Source: CAYNLK01 sp964398055
Lineage (GTDB): Bacteria; Chloroflexota; Anaerolineae; 4572-78; J111
Length of the DNA: 64,000 bases
Direction of reading: 5' to 3'
Assembly (NCBI GenBank): GCA_964398055.1
Contig: CAYNLK010000020.1
Coordinates: 44,093 to 108,092 of the forward strand
The notes beneath the pieces are model-generated. The model was given only the letters and a program-made list of their open reading frames with translations. It did no database searches and was not told the DNA's origin. Made by a program: the position numbers and the translations under genes. Positions 46,598 through 55,944 of the stretch are shown in pieces. The stretch's first letter is position 1. Each line of letters starts with the position of its first letter.

Positions 46598-49092
46598 TGG
46601 AAAACAACAATACTTTTTTGAATAAATTCAAGAGAGGGCTAAAGGCTTCTGCAATCTGGGCCTTTGGGTTGCGAACACCGCACCTGATTCGTTTCGATCG
46701 GGCAGAAGTTGAGCTTATCTGCCCTGAATTACCGCCGCTGGCTGTTCAACTGGTTCGGCCAGAGCTGGTTGCCTTGCTAACGGAGGCGTCAATTTTAACC
46801 GTAGCTGGTAAGTTTTCTCTGAATATAAACCTTCTCCTGGACATCCCAGAACGATACCAATTTTCGACCGATCTTTTTTTGAGACAACCACAACTGCTGA
46901 TGGGCGTTATCGAGTCGCAACTTATCCCTCCGCCACAATATCCGGTCAAGGGGGCTTTATGGTTGAAAATAGATGCGACCGAACTTCATGATCCCCAGTT
47001 GGGAACACCGCAAATCAATGATCTGACCGCCCAGATGGTAGCTGAGTGGCCTTGGTTTAAAATCCTGGACCTTTTCTCCGTTCTGACTGGCGACGGTAAG
47101 CCGTCCCCGGATCGACCCGAAATCGAAGCTATTGACCTTCAACTGGCGACTTATGCCTCATTGGACACCTCAGAAGCGGTTATTGACGACGCGGCCGTCA
47201 TCATCCTTGACCTGTTTGAATTTCTAACCACCGGTCGCGTCCTGGGTAAAAATTACGAGCTTGAGCCGCTTCTAAAAAAAGCTCGATCCAAAGAGGCGGC
47301 GGATAGTGATATATGCAGACACGGCCTCGTCCGAAGTACATGCGCCGAATGTAATCCACCTGAACCAATTGTTCAGATGCGCAGTCGGTCATGCTCTGAT
47401 ACCGACAGACGCACCGGAAGCCTTCGACCGCCAGTCGTCAATGTGTTCGATTTACTACTTCCTTATCTGCAACCGCCCATCGAAAGCATTAGAGACTGGT
47501 CAATCATTTTTCCGCCGGGCAAGAAGTTGTATGATTTTCAAGTTTCCGGCAGTCACTTTCTCGTTACCACCGACTCGGTTTTGCTGGCCGACGAAATGGG
47601 ATTGGGCAAATCGATTCAGGCTATCTTTGCCCTGCGAATTCTGTTCAGGCGTGGCCGCAAGCCAATGACAGCTTTGATTCTCTGCCCCAAATCAGTGCTA
47701 ATAGATTGGGAAAGAAAGTTGAAGGAGTGGGCGCCCGAACTACGGGTCACCACCATTGAGGGTAACCACAGGCTCAGACTCAATTTATGGCGTACCCCCA
47801 GCCACGTATTTCTGGCTGGTTATGATAGCGCCGTTAGTGATATTGCTCAGGTGAACACTCGAAAATACGATGTCATTGTCCTGGACGAAATCCAGGCCAT
47901 CAAGAATCCCTCTACCAAAAGAACTAAGACAATCAGAACCATTCAGGCTGAAAGGCGTTGGGGTTTATCGGCTACCCCCCTGGAGAATAAGGCTGAGGAT
48001 TTGATCAGCATTTTTGCCTACCTCAAACCAGGCTATCTCCGTTATGAAGATGCGCAAAATCGGACGCGGTTAAAAAATAGGATTAAGCCGTACTTCTTGC
48101 GGCGACGGGTCAAAGATGTTGGCTCTGATATTAATCTAGATGAACCTATTTTCAGTCAGGTTTGGCTACAGTTAACTCCGGAACAACAGAAACGATACGA
48201 TCACGTCCTGGAAAAGGCTAGAAAGAATCTAAGACCATTTACCCCCCGGCCAGGTTTGGATAAAAACGAGTTTGAAACAAAACGGGCCGTCCTGGCCGAG
48301 ATTACCGAACTAAAAAAGATCTGCAACTTCGATCCAGTTACCGGCCAAAGCTGCAAGGCAGATTATCTCAAAGAAAGGTTGGAGGATATCTGTGATATCA
48401 ACGAAAAAGCATTGATTTTTTCTCAGTATCCCAATATTTCTTTGAAACCACTCGCCGACAAGCTGAGCAGATTCAAACCGGACCTGTTTGATGGCTCCTT
48501 ATCTAATTCCCAACGCGACCAAAAGATAGGCGAATTTCAGAATACGGATAACACCAACATACTGTTGATGTCGGTAAAGGCAGGCGGGGTTGGTATCACC
48601 CTGACCCGGGCCAATCACGTCTTCTTTCTGGATCAATGGTGGAATCCGGCGGTGCAAAAGCAGGCTTATGCACGCGCCCACCGTATTGGCCAGGATAAAA
48701 CTGTACGTGTGACCAATTTCTGTGTGGAAAACACGATTGAAGAACGGATTCTCAGGATTTTGGAACGTAAACAACAGCTCTTTGATGAAATTATTGATGA
48801 TGAGAGTACAAAGGTCTATGAAAAAATCACGGTTGAAGAATTGTTTGAAATCCTAGATATGGTCCAGTTTGATGTTATTTTAAGAACTGCTGGTAGGGCC
48901 GTTGGCAGAACGATACAAGCAATTTCTGAAATCGCCGAGATTGGTGATTACCAGAAAGCCCGCAAGCTAGTCCAGCATTTGCCGGCCACTATTCTGAAAA
49001 ATGTCTCTCGAGAAAAGGCCGAGAAAGTAAAACAGTACTTGGCGGAAATTTCGGGAGCATTAGTAGAAATCAGGCCGAACTATATTGATTAA
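46597..49092 (+). CDS. SNF2-family DNA-dependent ATPase/helicase
   Basis: The 831-aa protein has an unknown N-terminal region of about 235 residues, then a Cys-rich zinc-like motif CRHGLVRSTCAEC (about 239-251). The SNF2 core follows: motif I LADEMGLGKSIQAIFAL (about 331), DEIQ box VLDEIQAIKNPSTKRTKT (about 429), motif III GLSATPLENKAEDLISI, motif V SVKAGGVGITLTRANHVFF and motif VI QAYARAHRIGQDKTVRV. The C-terminal tail is helical. It probably moves on duplex DNA as a remodelling or translocating motor, not an unwinding helicase. It is translationally coupled to the unknown 190-aa partner. No methylase or nuclease gene is adjacent, so known restriction-type systems are not supported. Confidence 0.9.
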   Translation: MENNNTFLNKFKRGLKASAIWAFGLRTPHLIRFDRAEVELICPELPPLAVQLVRPELVALLTEASILTVAGKFSLNINLLLDIPERYQFSTDLFLRQPQLLMGVIESQLIPPPQYPVKGALWLKIDATELHDPQLGTPQINDLTAQMVAEWPWFKILDLFSVLTGDGKPSPDRPEIEAIDLQLATYASLDTSEAVIDDAAVIILDLFEFLTTGRVLGKNYELEPLLKKARSKEAADSDICRHGLVRSTCAECNPPEPIVQMRSRSCSDTDRRTGSLRPPVVNVFDLLLPYLQPPIESIRDWSIIFPPGKKLYDFQVSGSHFLVTTDSVLLADEMGLGKSIQAIFALRILFRRGRKPMTALILCPKSVLIDWERKLKEWAPELRVTTIEGNHRLRLNLWRTPSHVFLAGYDSAVSDIAQVNTRKYDVIVLDEIQAIKNPSTKRTKTIRTIQAERRWGLSATPLENKAEDLISIFAYLKPGYLRYEDAQNRTRLKNRIKPYFLRRRVKDVGSDINLDEPIFSQVWLQLTPEQQKRYDHVLEKARKNLRPFTPRPGLDKNEFETKRAVLAEITELKKICNFDPVTGQSCKADYLKERLEDICDINEKALIFSQYPNISLKPLADKLSRFKPDLFDGSLSNSQRDQKIGEFQNTDNTNILLMSVKAGGVGITLTRANHVFFLDQWWNPAVQKQAYARAHRIGQDKTVRVTNFCVENTIEERILRILERKQQLFDEIIDDESTKVYEKITVEELFEILDMVQFDVILRTAGRAVGRTIQAISEIAEIGDYQKARKLVQHLPATILKNVSREKAEKVKQYLAEISGALVEIRPNYID

Positions 49093-49311
49093 CGCTATTA
49101 ACATTACCTTTGACCGCAACTTGGAAACGGCATAACTGAAATTAGAACAGGCCAATTGGTGGGAAATGCACTGCCAAAAACAAACGTGAAATGGCCTCAT
49201 CTTTCTAAAAAAGGACGTATTTGTGCCTCCAAAGTGAGGCATTGTCCCTATGACATTTCCATTTATGCGATTATTAGAGTTCCGGTCAAACCTGATGTTA
49301 AAGTTCGTTGT

Positions 49312-50616
49312 TCAGAAACTCATCTCCTGGGTGCGAGCAAAGGCGTGATCCAGAATCTCGAGGGCCTCGTCGACGTGCTCTTTGGTGGCGATGAGCGGCG
49401 GGGCAATCCGCAAGGCGTTGCTGTACATACCCCCTTTGCCAACCAGCAGCCCCAACGCCCTGGTTTGATCCATAAGATAGGCCGTTTCTTCAACCGCCGG
49501 CTCTTTGGTTTGGCGATCCTTGACCAGTTCGGCGGCCTGCATCAAACCCATCCCCCGCACATCGCCGATGAGCGGATATTTCTCCTTGAGCTGTTCCAGG
49601 CCGGCCCGCAGGTGACGGCCCACCGCGCCGGTCTGCTCCGGCCTGGCCTCCGTTTGCATCACTTCGATGGTGGCCAGAGAGGCGGCGCAGGCCAGCGGGT
49701 TGCCGCCAAAGGTGCTGATCGTCAGGCCATTGCCAATGGTGCTTTCGGCAATTTCGGCCGTGGTGATCGTATTGCCCAGCGGCAACCCATTGGCAATGCC
49801 CTTGGCCATCGTCATAATATCCGGCTCCACCTCCCAATGTTCGATACCGAACATCTTGTCCCCCAGCCGGCCAAAACCGGTCTGAACCTCATCACAGATG
49901 AACAGCCCGCCGTAGCGATGCACAATCTCGACCACAATTTTGAAATATTCGGGCGGGGCCGGGATATAGCCGCCAACTCCCTGAATCGGCTCGGCCAGGA
50001 AAGCGGCAATCCGGCCGGAGGTCATAGTTTTGATGACTTCCTCCACATCCTCGGCGCAAGCTATGCCGCATTCGGGATATTTCAGCTTTAACGGGCAGCG
50101 GTAGCAGTAGGGGTTCAGGGCGTGTTTGATGCCGATGAAGTGGGTGCCGGCAATGCGCCAGCCGGAGATACCGGCCAGGCCCATCGCCAGAGCCGAGCGA
50201 CCGCTGTAACCGTGGCGCAGAGCAATGACTTCCTGGTAGCCGGTATAGACTTTGGCCAGGATGACCGCGGCTTCGTTGGCCTCGGTGCCGGAGGCGGTGA
50301 AGTAAGAGGTCTGCAGCCGGCCGGGCGTAATCTGGGCCACCTTCTCGGCCAGAGCAACCTGATTCTCATTGGGGTAAAGGGTGGAGGTGTGGATCAGCCT
50401 GGCGGCTTGCTCCTGGACTCGCTGGGTCACTTTAGGGTGATTGTGGCCCACGCTGGTCACCAGAATGCCGGCAAAAAAGTCAAGATATTTATTGCCGTCG
50501 ACATCCCAAATGTACATCCCCTCCCCATGATCCAGGGGCAAAGGTTCGGTGTAATAGAGCAGATGGTTGGGCCACAGATATTGCTTCTGTTTGGCCAGAA
50601 TCTCTTGCTTGTTCAT
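49312..50616 (-). CDS. Class III (PLP-dependent) aminotransferase
   Basis: The 434-aa protein has GHNHPKVTQRVQEQAARLIH near the N-terminus, EPIQGVGGYI, FICDEVQTGFGRLGDKMFG and the PLP-lysine segment MTMAKGIANGLPLGN. These are the marks of the AGXT2/GABA/ornithine aminotransferase class. An unusual cysteine cluster (PYCYRCPLKLKYPECGIACA) sits before the EPIQG motif; it occurs in a subgroup of alanine-glyoxylate-like enzymes. The amino donor cannot be determined. It lies 134 nt after the MetE-like gene on the same strand. Confidence 0.88.
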   Translation of the reverse strand: MNKQEILAKQKQYLWPNHLLYYTEPLPLDHGEGMYIWDVDGNKYLDFFAGILVTSVGHNHPKVTQRVQEQAARLIHTSTLYPNENQVALAEKVAQITPGRLQTSYFTASGTEANEAAVILAKVYTGYQEVIALRHGYSGRSALAMGLAGISGWRIAGTHFIGIKHALNPYCYRCPLKLKYPECGIACAEDVEEVIKTMTSGRIAAFLAEPIQGVGGYIPAPPEYFKIVVEIVHRYGGLFICDEVQTGFGRLGDKMFGIEHWEVEPDIMTMAKGIANGLPLGNTITTAEIAESTIGNGLTISTFGGNPLACAASLATIEVMQTEARPEQTGAVGRHLRAGLEQLKEKYPLIGDVRGMGLMQAAELVKDRQTKEPAVEETAYLMDQTRALGLLVGKGGMYSNALRIAPPLIATKEHVDEALEILDHAFARTQEMSF

Positions 50617-50750
50617 CGTTGAAGTTCCTTTCTTCGCTGAAAGCCTGGGGATAATTCATGCGATTCATTGTAATCCAGCTTGGCTGCACAGACAAACAAT
50701 CTGAGCAGGTTCCCTTGGCGCGGACGGAATAAGCAAGAGAACTTCACAAT

Positions 50751-51917
50751 TCATCCCAGCAATCTTTTTGAGGCAATGGCTGCGCCCTCGGCCAGCGACC
50801 GTAGTTTGGCCCACACCACCTCTTCGATAACCATCTTGGAACCGGCCGCGGTCTCAAAGCCGCAATCGGTGCCGGCAATGATCCGCCGCGGATCGCCGAC
50901 TGCCTGGACCACCCGTTCAAGGCGGTCGGCCACCACCTCCGGGTGCTCCACGTAGTTGGTGGTGGTGTCGATAACCCCGGGGATCAGTAGCCTGTCGCCC
51001 AGAAAAGCGGGGTCTGCAAACAAGCGGTACTCGTGGGCATGGCGGGGATTAGCCATCGACAGCATCACAGCCCCGGCATTGATCTGCGACACCTCCGGCC
51101 AGATATCCGCCAGCGGCACGTCGCAATCGTGCGGTCCTTCGTAATTACCCCAGCAGACGTGCAGCCGGACCTGCTCGCGGGAAATGCCGCTAAGGGCCTG
51201 GTTGATGGCGGTCACCACCAACCTTACAAAAGCCAGAAAGTCGGCCAGCGGCCTATCCTGGAAGAGGGTGTGGCGCTCCAGGGCCAGGTCCGGCGCGTCG
51301 ATCTGCAGGATGAAGCCGGCCGCGGCAATAGCCGCATATTCGGTCCGCAAAGCCTCGGCCACCGCATTCACATAGCTCTCAAGGTCTGCGTAATATTCGT
51401 TCTGCATAGCCGCGGCTATGATGCCAGGTGACGGCGCGGAGACGAAGGCTTCGCTGAACCCGCCCCCTGTTTCGCTCAGCAGGCGTTGAAGCTGCCAACA
51501 TTCCTGCTCAATGGGCGCGGCGTTCACATAGCGCACCGGGCCGATGGCCTTGGGCGCTTTCAGTAGATCGACCCGCTCCTCGCTGCTCATGGCCTGGCGG
51601 CGGCGCTCCAGACTACCGGGATATCGGCGCAGGTCGGCCATAATCGGCCGGCTGCCGCTGCCGCCAAAACCGGTCATCCGATGCTGGACATAGGTAAAGA
51701 AGCTCTCCCGGCCCAACTCACCGTTATTGATAATATCAAGCCCGGCCTCGATTTGCCTGGCAATAACAGCCCGGGTGGCCTTCTCGACGGCCTGGGCCAG
51801 GGCGGCCTCCTCGACGGCCGCGCCGCTATACCTGGCAGTATGCAAGGCAACCAATGAGGCTGGCCGCGGCAGGCTGCCCGCGTGCGTGGTTAAGATACGG
51901 TCGGCGCTGTGTTTCAT
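50751..51917 (-). CDS. MetE-like (cobalamin-independent methionine synthase C-terminal type) protein
   Basis: The 388-aa protein has THAGSLPRPASL at the N-terminus, as in the methyltransferase half of MetE. The zinc-ligand set is visible: RLHVCWGNYEGPHDCDVP (His and Cys) and a later Cys in IAGTDCGFETAAG. Single-domain proteins of this kind may be methionine synthases, methyltransferases for other thiols, or epoxyalkane:CoM-like enzymes, so the reaction is open. The ATG is preceded by GAGGTAAGC. It is transcribed away from the BTAD regulator at 52411. Confidence 0.83.
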   Translation of the reverse strand: MKHSADRILTTHAGSLPRPASLVALHTARYSGAAVEEAALAQAVEKATRAVIARQIEAGLDIINNGELGRESFFTYVQHRMTGFGGSGSRPIMADLRRYPGSLERRRQAMSSEERVDLLKAPKAIGPVRYVNAAPIEQECWQLQRLLSETGGGFSEAFVSAPSPGIIAAAMQNEYYADLESYVNAVAEALRTEYAAIAAAGFILQIDAPDLALERHTLFQDRPLADFLAFVRLVVTAINQALSGISREQVRLHVCWGNYEGPHDCDVPLADIWPEVSQINAGAVMLSMANPRHAHEYRLFADPAFLGDRLLIPGVIDTTTNYVEHPEVVADRLERVVQAVGDPRRIIAGTDCGFETAAGSKMVIEEVVWAKLRSLAEGAAIASKRLLG

Positions 51918-52410
51918 GCTTACCTCCTCAAAGTCTTGACGAAACTATCTTGAAAGCATTCGGAAACTCTATGATTAACCTTGCCCCGTAATTTTTGGCA
52001 AGAGTTTGTTGTCTTCAATTCTCAGGCGGCTATTGGCAGCATCAACAACGCGACGAGGAAGTTCGGGTTTGGCAACCCTGTCAAAAAAGCGACGTCCCCA
52101 TTTTCGCATTGAATCGCCTCCCGGTCAAGTTCAACCTTGACCAGGGTGTGTCCGATTTTTTAGGTGACCGGCACTTCTAACTCATCTTGGCTTGAAATTG
52201 CCGTCAAATCGCCTTAATTTTGGCTTGGAAATTGTGGCGAAAGTGCCGGTCACCTTATTTACCTAAAATTCTGGACAGACTCCTTGACCAAGATGACAAC
52301 CAGCCGTCTCTGTGCTAAGATTAAGAGTGAGCCAAGAAGGAAGGCCCAAATTTAGCATGCGGACTTTCAAGTTGAGCTATGATGACCTGTCTAGATGAGA
52401 AAGACTGCTG
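51918..52410. other. 493-bp intergenic region between divergent genes
   Basis: It contains one palindromic repeat (52162-52255) and no supported gene. A frame at 51995-52180 has no family features. No clear consensus promoter was found toward the BTAD gene; TTGACC at 52284 lacks a matching -10 at normal spacing. Confidence 0.6.
52162..52255. repeat. GTGACCGGCAC repeat-family copy with 63-nt loop
   Basis: AGGTGACCGGCACTT (52162-52176) is complementary to AAAGTGCCGGTCACCT (52240-52255). The arms match the 18023 copy, but the centre has expanded to about 63 nt. Confidence 0.85.
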
Positions 52411-55400
52411 GTGAAAATGGTGGCCCCGCTAACGATTCGGTTGTTTGGCGCGCCGGAAATTGAGGCGCACGGCCGGCCGCTGGCCTTGAAAAACCAAAAG
52501 GCGCGGGCGCTGTTGTTTTACCTGGCTGTTAGCGGGCAACCGCACACCCGTAATCACCTGGCCACGCTGTTGTGGAGCGAGTTTCCGGCCAACAGCGCCC
52601 GCCGTTCGCTGCGCGCCGCGCTGTTTCAACTCCGCCGGGCCTTGCAGGCTGCCAAAGTTGCACAACTTTTGAGCAGTGAGGCTGACTTGGTGCGCCTTGA
52701 CCAAACCGGGATCGAGTGCGACGTTATTCACTTTTCGCGTCTGCTGGCTGAGGCCAGCGAAGCGGCTCTGGTTGAGGCCGTTGGCCTCTATCGGGGTCCG
52801 CTCCTTGAAGGCTTTTCTCTGCCCGACGCCCCGCTGTTGGATGAGTGGGTGCGGCTAGAGGATGAGCGGTTGACCCGGGCCTACCTCGGCGCGCTCGATC
52901 GCCTGGCCAACTGGGCTGAAGCGCAGCAGGGTTGGTCCACGGCCATTGGTTATCTCCAGCGCCTGGTGCAGACTGATCCTTTGGCGGAGCAGGCTCACCG
53001 GCAGTTGATCCGGTTATACCTGCAAACCGGCGCCATTAGCCAGGCTTTACGCCAGTATCAACAATTTGAAGCTGAGTTGCAACAAAAATTTGGCCTGGTT
53101 CCAGCGCCCGAAACCCAGGCATTGTTTCAAGAAGCAGTTCGACTGCAACAGCCGCGCCGGCCGGCTCAGCAACCTGCTCCACCAACTATGAACCGGCGAA
53201 CTCAGCCGGCCTTGCCCTTTGTTGGGCGTGACGGTCTGCTCACCAAACTCCTGGCCATCAGCGGCGAGGTTAAGGCCGGCCAGGGCGGCACTGTGCTGTT
53301 GCAAGGCGAAGGGGGCATTGGCAAAACTCGCCTGGTAAACGAATTCCTGGTCAAACTTTCTCAAGAGTCGCCGCCCTGGTTGGTTTTGCCCGGCGCTTGT
53401 TCGCCCTTTGATGATTTGATCTCCTATGGCCCTTTCCTGGAAGCCTTTCAAGAGACCGCGCTGGTTGATTTTACCGACCTGCTGCCTGGTTCCAAAACAG
53501 ATACGCCGGATGTGCGGGAGCAGTTTGCTCATCGTATCCTGCAAACGTTGCGCCAGCTCAGCCGAAATGCGCCGCTGGCGCTGGCCATCGACGATTTACA
53601 GTGGGCCAATAGCTCAACCCTCAATTTGTTTGGCCTGTTGGCCACGCGGTTGCACCATTTGCCGGTGCTGCTGGTCGGCACCGTCCAGCGAGCCGAAGCT
53701 ATTCCGGCTTTGCAGCGGTTGGTTACCCTGGAGCGACGTCGCGGGCAGTTACACCTGTTGTCCCTTGCCCCTCTGATCGAAGAGGCCATTACCGAACTGC
53801 TCCACAGCTTAAACATCAGCCCGACATCCCTGCCTTCGTTGGCGGAATGGCTGCAGCAGCGGTCTGGGGGTAATCCCTTTATTTTGGCAGAAATTGTGGC
53901 CCAATTATGGGCCGACTCCATCCTCGTCCCGGCCGGCGCTCGCTGGCGCCTTGACCCCGGCCGCTGGCTTCGCTGGCGAGCCGCCTTTACCCTGCCGGAG
54001 ACCACGCACGATCTGGTGTCGTGGCGCTTGCGGCAGCTTTCTGCCGAGACTCGCTACCTGTTAGAGTTGTTGGCCGTGGCCGGCCAGCCGCTACCTTTTG
54101 CCCTGCTGGTGGATTGTCCGGGCGTTCCGCCGGCTGAGCAACTTTTACCGCTCATCGATGACCTGCTGGCTCGCCGCCTTGTGGTAGAAAACGATGACGA
54201 CATGTTGGCCTTACCCCACTATCTGTTGCGAGAAACCATCTTGCACCCCCTCAGTCACGTCCACCGCCGTATGCTGCACCGCTACCTGGCCGGTACGCTG
54301 GAGAAATATCCCAAGCTCAAGGCCAAATTTCCCCTGTGGGAAGTGGCTCGGCACGCGGTTGCCGGCGAAGACATTGAGCTGGCCCGGCGTTATGGCCTGC
54401 AAATTCTGTGCAAGCTGCCTCAAGAGTACACCGGGGCCGCCACCGTAGACTTTTTACAGCACATGTACGACCTGCTGGCGCCTTCCGCCTCGCCCGATGA
54501 GCTGCTCCGCTTAACCCGCGCCCTGGGTTACGCTCACCAGGCCCTCGGCCAACTCGCCCAGGCAACCCATTGGCAGCAGCACTATCTTGACCTGGCCCGG
54601 ACCAGCGGCGATACCGCCGCCCAGGCCACCGCCTATTTTGAACGGGGTGAACTGGCCCTGATTAGCAACGACTACATCGCCGCGACCGAGGCGGCGGAGG
54701 CCGGTTTGCAGGTCCGTTCCTTGCTGCCGGAGACCGATCCGGCTTTGGCCGAACTTTCAGGCCGCGGTTATCGCCTGTTGGGCGCCGCCCTGGCGATGGA
54801 GGGCCGCGACCTGCCGGCGGCCGAACATCATCTCCGCCAGGCCACGGCCGCTCACCGGCAAACCGGTCCTCCGGCTGATTTATGCGCCAGCCTGTTTGAA
54901 CTGGGTAACGTGGCGGCTCAACGAGGTGAGCTGCTGCGGGCGCTTGAATTTTACGAAGAAGCTATACACGTGGCCGAAGCAGGTCAGGCCCATTACTTTC
55001 ACGCCCTGGCCCAAAACAATTTTGCTTATCATAGCCTGCTTCTGGGCTGGCTGATACCCGCCCGCCGGGCGCTGGAACGCGGTCAAAAATTAGCCGAAGA
55101 TCATGAGCTTTTGGGTGCATTCTTACATTTGTGCAGCACTCAGGGCGAGATTCACCTCTACCTGGGTGAGTGGGAGTTGGCCCAGGAGTCTTTTCAGAGG
55201 GGCCTGGCCCTGGCCGAGGAGTTGGGCAACCCGGAGCGGCAGGCCGGTTATGGGGCCGGCCTGGCCCTGGCTGCCCGGGGCCGGCAAGAACTGGCTAGAG
55301 CGCAGGCTCTTTTAGAAGAGGCGCTGCTGCTGATTAGTGGCCGCGGCTATTGGCACCTGCGGGCGCGCTTGCTGATCTGGCTGGCCGAAACCCTCCTGCT

Positions 55401-55749
55401 GGCCGAACAGACCGCCGCAGCCTGGCCCCATCTCCGGGCCGCCCTGGAAATAACCCAAAGCCAGGGCCGGGCGCTTCTACATTTACAGGCCGAACGTTTG
55501 CGGGCTGGCCTCCTGGCCGCCGACGGCGATTGGCCGGCCGCAGCAGCCTGCTTTACCAAAACGATGGCGCTGGCGGCGGACCTCGATATCCCGCTGGAAA
55601 TTGCCCGGACCCAAGCCGCCTGGGGTCGAGCCGCCTGCCGTTATTTGCCGGCCCCTTACCAGGGTCGCGATCTCCTGGCCCAGGCCGGCAAGGTTTTGGC
55701 CGATCACCAGGCCCAGGCCGAACTCGATGCGCTTGAGTTGTTGGCATAA
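52411..55749 (+). CDS. Large BTAD/SARP-type regulator with ATPase and TPR domains
   Basis: The 1112-aa protein has three parts. Residues 1-95 form a winged helix (IRLFGAPEIEAHGRPLALKN, LFYLAVSGQPHTRNHLATLL), and 100-250 are the BTAD helical repeats (QTDPLAEQAHRQLIRLYLQT). From about 280 there is a STAND-type ATPase with P-loop LLQGEGGIGKTRLVNEF (about 298-305) and Walker B LALAIDDLQWANS. The C-terminal half is TPR-like. Such proteins activate transcription after ligand-driven oligomerisation. Start is GTG 52411 or ATG 52417; neither has a clear ribosome site. The next gene (copper module) starts about 195 nt downstream on the same strand and is a possible target. Confidence 0.88.
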   Translation: MKMVAPLTIRLFGAPEIEAHGRPLALKNQKARALLFYLAVSGQPHTRNHLATLLWSEFPANSARRSLRAALFQLRRALQAAKVAQLLSSEADLVRLDQTGIECDVIHFSRLLAEASEAALVEAVGLYRGPLLEGFSLPDAPLLDEWVRLEDERLTRAYLGALDRLANWAEAQQGWSTAIGYLQRLVQTDPLAEQAHRQLIRLYLQTGAISQALRQYQQFEAELQQKFGLVPAPETQALFQEAVRLQQPRRPAQQPAPPTMNRRTQPALPFVGRDGLLTKLLAISGEVKAGQGGTVLLQGEGGIGKTRLVNEFLVKLSQESPPWLVLPGACSPFDDLISYGPFLEAFQETALVDFTDLLPGSKTDTPDVREQFAHRILQTLRQLSRNAPLALAIDDLQWANSSTLNLFGLLATRLHHLPVLLVGTVQRAEAIPALQRLVTLERRRGQLHLLSLAPLIEEAITELLHSLNISPTSLPSLAEWLQQRSGGNPFILAEIVAQLWADSILVPAGARWRLDPGRWLRWRAAFTLPETTHDLVSWRLRQLSAETRYLLELLAVAGQPLPFALLVDCPGVPPAEQLLPLIDDLLARRLVVENDDDMLALPHYLLRETILHPLSHVHRRMLHRYLAGTLEKYPKLKAKFPLWEVARHAVAGEDIELARRYGLQILCKLPQEYTGAATVDFLQHMYDLLAPSASPDELLRLTRALGYAHQALGQLAQATHWQQHYLDLARTSGDTAAQATAYFERGELALISNDYIAATEAAEAGLQVRSLLPETDPALAELSGRGYRLLGAALAMEGRDLPAAEHHLRQATAAHRQTGPPADLCASLFELGNVAAQRGELLRALEFYEEAIHVAEAGQAHYFHALAQNNFAYHSLLLGWLIPARRALERGQKLAEDHELLGAFLHLCSTQGEIHLYLGEWELAQESFQRGLALAEELGNPERQAGYGAGLALAARGRQELARAQALLEEALLLISGRGYWHLRARLLIWLAETLLLAEQTAAAWPHLRAALEITQSQGRALLHLQAERLRAGLLAADGDWPAAAACFTKTMALAADLDIPLEIARTQAAWGRAACRYLPAPYQGRDLLAQAGKVLADHQAQAELDALELLA

Positions 55750-55834
55750 TCTCCGTAATTCTGCTCCAATTAACGCCCCAAATAACGGTTCTTTAACGCC
55801 CTCTCTTTTATAATCTTCCCAAATAGTGTCAGTA

Positions 55835-55915
55835 GATCCAAATTTACGTAGGACGGCATCCCTATGCCGTCCGCAAAGGCATAAGGATGCCTTTGCTACG
55901 GTTAAAAATTGGATC
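55835..55915. repeat. ~80-bp double-hairpin MITE-like element, copy A
   Basis: Ends form an inverted repeat (GATCCAAATTT ... AAAAATTGGATC). Inside are two hairpins: GGACGGCAT/ATGCCGTCC (55851-55872) and GCAAAGGCAT/GATGCCTTTGC (55873-55896). An inverted homologous copy lies at 62947-63025. Confidence 0.8.
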
Positions 55916-55944
55916 GACATATAGTACGGGCAACGGGGGGGACC

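Noticed and set aside
49156..50091. 311-aa plus-strand open frame
   Set aside because: It is antisense to the aminotransferase, which has clear PLP motifs; the plus-strand translation has no family features.
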